Of a stretch of 7,124 nucleotides of DNA, positions 5,826-7,124 are shown piece by piece. The DNA comes from Tannerella sp. GTDB lineage: Bacteria; Bacteroidota; Bacteroidia; Bacteroidales; Tannerellaceae. The DNA lies in NCBI GenBank assembly GCA_031283915.1, contig JAITAY010000380.1, positions 1 through 7,124 on the forward strand. Reading direction: 5' to 3'. Under the pieces are notes generated by a model. That model was given only the letters and a program-made list of their open reading frames with translations, was not told where the DNA came from and did not search any database. Both the position numbers and the translations under genes were made by a program. Within the stretch, counting starts at the first letter, position 1, and each line of letters begins with the position of its first letter.

Positions 5826-6923
5826 ATGAAAAAAAGAAGTAAAAACAGCACATTATTCATGGCAATAATGTGTGTAGGGCTGGCATTTGTCAGCAGTTGC
5901 GACTGGGTGAAAGACCTGTTCGACAAGGAGAGTGATGACGAAAAAATCGTGCTGGAGGAACAGTATTTTTCCATTAACAATTCCGTGTATATGAACGAAT
6001 CCCTACCCATCGGTAAGGAGGCGCTGATTTCCGGCCTGGCGATGAACAAGTCTGCCATCACCGGCGGTTCTACCATGCTGCAATTCACCTCTTCGCAACG
6101 ATTGGCGACAGTCCATATCGGCGTGAACGGTGTGAACGGCTATTACCGCTGTGACGTAAGCAGAACGGAACCCGTGCGAAACGGCAGCCGTTACGACTAT
6201 CAGATCGTCCTGCTGCTCAGCCAGCGCTTGAGCGTTGATTTCAATGTGTTCCTGACTGCGCTTGCCGTGGATGGCACACTCAGTACGGTGGTCAATTCCA
6301 CCAACATCAACGTGATTGAGGTAGGGACAGGAAAATTGCAGGTCAGTTTATCGTGGGACAGGCAGGACGATGTGGATCTGATGTTGATCGATCCGAATGG
6401 CAACCAGGTATATTATGCACGTCCCTTTACCTTTGACGGGGCGGTCGATGAGGCGGTATGGGAGGAATATTACGAAAAGTTTGCAGATACCGGCGCGACG
6501 AAAGAGACGCGAAAGCGCTTCTTTACCTCCAAAGGCATTCGGGTTATCGGAGAACTGGATTTGGATTCAAATGCCGCCTGTGAAATAGACGGGGTGAATA
6601 ACGAGAACATAACCTATGAAGAAGTTGTTGTGCCCGGCACCTACCTGGTAGCGGTTAACTTGTGGCAAAAATGTACCGACACGGGGGTGAAGGGGAGCAC
6701 CTTCTCGGTGACAGCCTATCACAATGGCCTTCCTGTCCGGATTGCAGATCAGCAGGTAGGCAAATTCGCCGATAATTATGCGGGAAACAGTGACCTGGAT
6801 AACGACAAGATAATTGTAATCGGGACATTTACGGTTGGCGGTACCCGAAGCGCAGTCCCCGCCACGCTGAAACCGTTCATTCCGGATCAGAAGCGATTTC
6901 TCAAAAAGGGGAAAAAACCGTAA
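5826..6923 (+). CDS. Lipoprotein with DUF2135-like beta domain
   Basis: The 365-residue product has a lipoprotein signal ending in VSSC (Cys25), followed by DWVKDLFDKESDDEK, acidic near the lipid anchor as in surface-exposed Bacteroidetes lipoproteins. Residues ~43-165 look like a beta-rich domain (LQFTSSQRLATVHIGV, YQIVLLLSQRLSVDFNVF). Residues ~168-300 match the DUF2135/YfaP-like pattern: LQVSLSWDRQDDVDLMLIDP (171-190), GNQVYY, then GELDLDSNAACEIDGVNNEN (242-261), PGTYLVAVNLWQKC (270-283) and FSVTAYHNG. Asp clusters (DDVDL, DLDSN) could bind calcium. The family normally has a shorter link between the DxDL and LDxD parts; here ~50 residues (195-241) are inserted and rich in aromatic and charged residues. 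The C-terminus is a basic tail (KKGKKP). It lies 49 bases after the previous gene and is probably in the same operon. Confidence 0.7.
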   Translation: MKKRSKNSTLFMAIMCVGLAFVSSCDWVKDLFDKESDDEKIVLEEQYFSINNSVYMNESLPIGKEALISGLAMNKSAITGGSTMLQFTSSQRLATVHIGVNGVNGYYRCDVSRTEPVRNGSRYDYQIVLLLSQRLSVDFNVFLTALAVDGTLSTVVNSTNINVIEVGTGKLQVSLSWDRQDDVDLMLIDPNGNQVYYARPFTFDGAVDEAVWEEYYEKFADTGATKETRKRFFTSKGIRVIGELDLDSNAACEIDGVNNENITYEEVVVPGTYLVAVNLWQKCTDTGVKGSTFSVTAYHNGLPVRIADQQVGKFADNYAGNSDLDNDKIIVIGTFTVGGTRSAVPATLKPFIPDQKRFLKKGKKP

Positions 6924-6976
6924 GGTAATGGGAATCACACTTTACGATGCCATTCAAAACAAAAGAGTAAAGCGAG

Positions 6977-6999
6977 GAATCGAAAAGCGTTAAGAGTAG
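6977..6999 (+). repeat. Dispersed 23-base imperfect repeat, copy 2
   Basis: It matches 220-242 at 21 of 23 bases; the mismatches are at the third and eleventh positions. It lies between the stop at 6923 and the ATG at 7026, 26 bases ahead of the latter. Confidence 0.6.
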
Positions 7000-7025
7000 A
7001 AAAGTATTTACATATCAATTACAGT

Positions 7026-7124
7026 ATGATGAAGCAATTATTTTTCAGTTTTTTTCTGGTGACAGCCGCAATGATTTTTCATTCATGTGAGACGGACGAC
7101 GATCTCTCCAATCCCTTTATCGGT
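7026..7124 (+). CDS. Start of a lipoprotein gene (3' truncated by the window)
   Basis: Two consecutive ATGs (7026 and 7029) open a frame that runs to the window edge, 33 codons. The first residues are MMKQLFFSFFLVT, then a hydrophobic core ending F-H-S-C, with Cys21 as probable lipidation site. The mature start CETDDDLSN has three Asp close after the Cys, which fits the acidic lipoprotein export signal described for surface lipoproteins of Bacteroidetes. The His at -2 of the lipobox is unusual. It follows the DUF2135-like lipoprotein gene by 102 bases with no terminator-like hairpin between, so it may belong to the same transcription unit. The family cannot be judged from this much. Confidence 0.75.
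   Translation, partial: MMKQLFFSFFLVTAAMIFHSCETDDDLSNPFIG

Larger units (their letters stand above)
2807..6923 (+). other. Probable operon of five exported proteins
   Basis: Five same-strand genes follow each other with gaps of 13, 13, 16 and 49 bases and no hairpin between them. Every product starts with a signal peptide or a lipoprotein signal. The barrel gene at 1149 is upstream beyond a strong hairpin, and another lipoprotein gene begins at 7026. Co-transcription is inferred from spacing. Confidence 0.6.

Noticed and set aside
4595..6088. 497-codon open frame on the - strand
   Set aside because: It lies opposite three well-supported + strand genes, has no sensible signal or domain, is rich in Arg/Pro/His/Cys as expected of antisense reading, and spans gene boundaries. 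It is a shadow of + strand codon use.
1..7124. CRISPR array, tRNA, rRNA or complete insertion sequence
   Set aside because: I saw no regularly spaced repeats, no tRNA-like cloverleaf, no rRNA sequence and no transposase catalytic region.

Overview
The window looks like a chromosomal segment from a member of the Bacteroidota, probably order Bacteroidales (Bacteroides/Parabacteroides-like). The reasons are A-rich leaders instead of strong Shine-Dalgarno sites, signal peptides cut before Gln (for example A-Y-S|Q-A), lipoprotein signals followed by acidic residues, and a DUF6175-like protein, a family I know only from this phylum. All convincing genes are on the + strand. Genus is not determinable from what I can see.

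Left part (1-1148). The window opens inside the 3' end of an unrecognised CDS (stop at 115-117). A doubtful 44-codon ORF follows, then a small membrane protein with two YccF-type domain repeats (286-741). The next 407 bases hold no gene but are rich in inverted repeats: a multi-stem block at 785-897 and a three-stem REP-like element at 979-1053. The block ends with a second copy of the last ~35 bases of the first CDS (85-119 versus 1095-1128), frameshifted and apparently non-coding.

Right part (1149-7124). Six consecutive genes all encode exported proteins, and a seventh begins at the right edge: a 530-aa protein with a periplasmic N-terminal region, an SH3-like/FlgT-C-like segment and a C-terminal outer-membrane beta-barrel; two tandem paralogous ~170-aa proteins (one soluble, one putative lipoprotein); a DUF6175-like protein; a protein with an alpha/beta N-terminal part and a helical TPR-like C-terminal part; a lipoprotein with a DUF2135-like beta domain; and the start of another lipoprotein with an acidic surface-export-like signal. 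Spacing is 13-49 bases between the genes from 2807 to 6923, so they probably form an operon. A strong hairpin at 2754-2782 separates the barrel gene from the others and may terminate or attenuate transcription.

My reading is a cell-envelope assembly: a barrel with a large periplasmic part in the outer membrane, several small periplasmic or lipid-anchored partners, and surface lipoproteins. Resemblance to CsgG/LPP20/FlgT-type envelope proteins is by pattern only. The function is unknown and no enzyme motif is visible in any of the seven genes.
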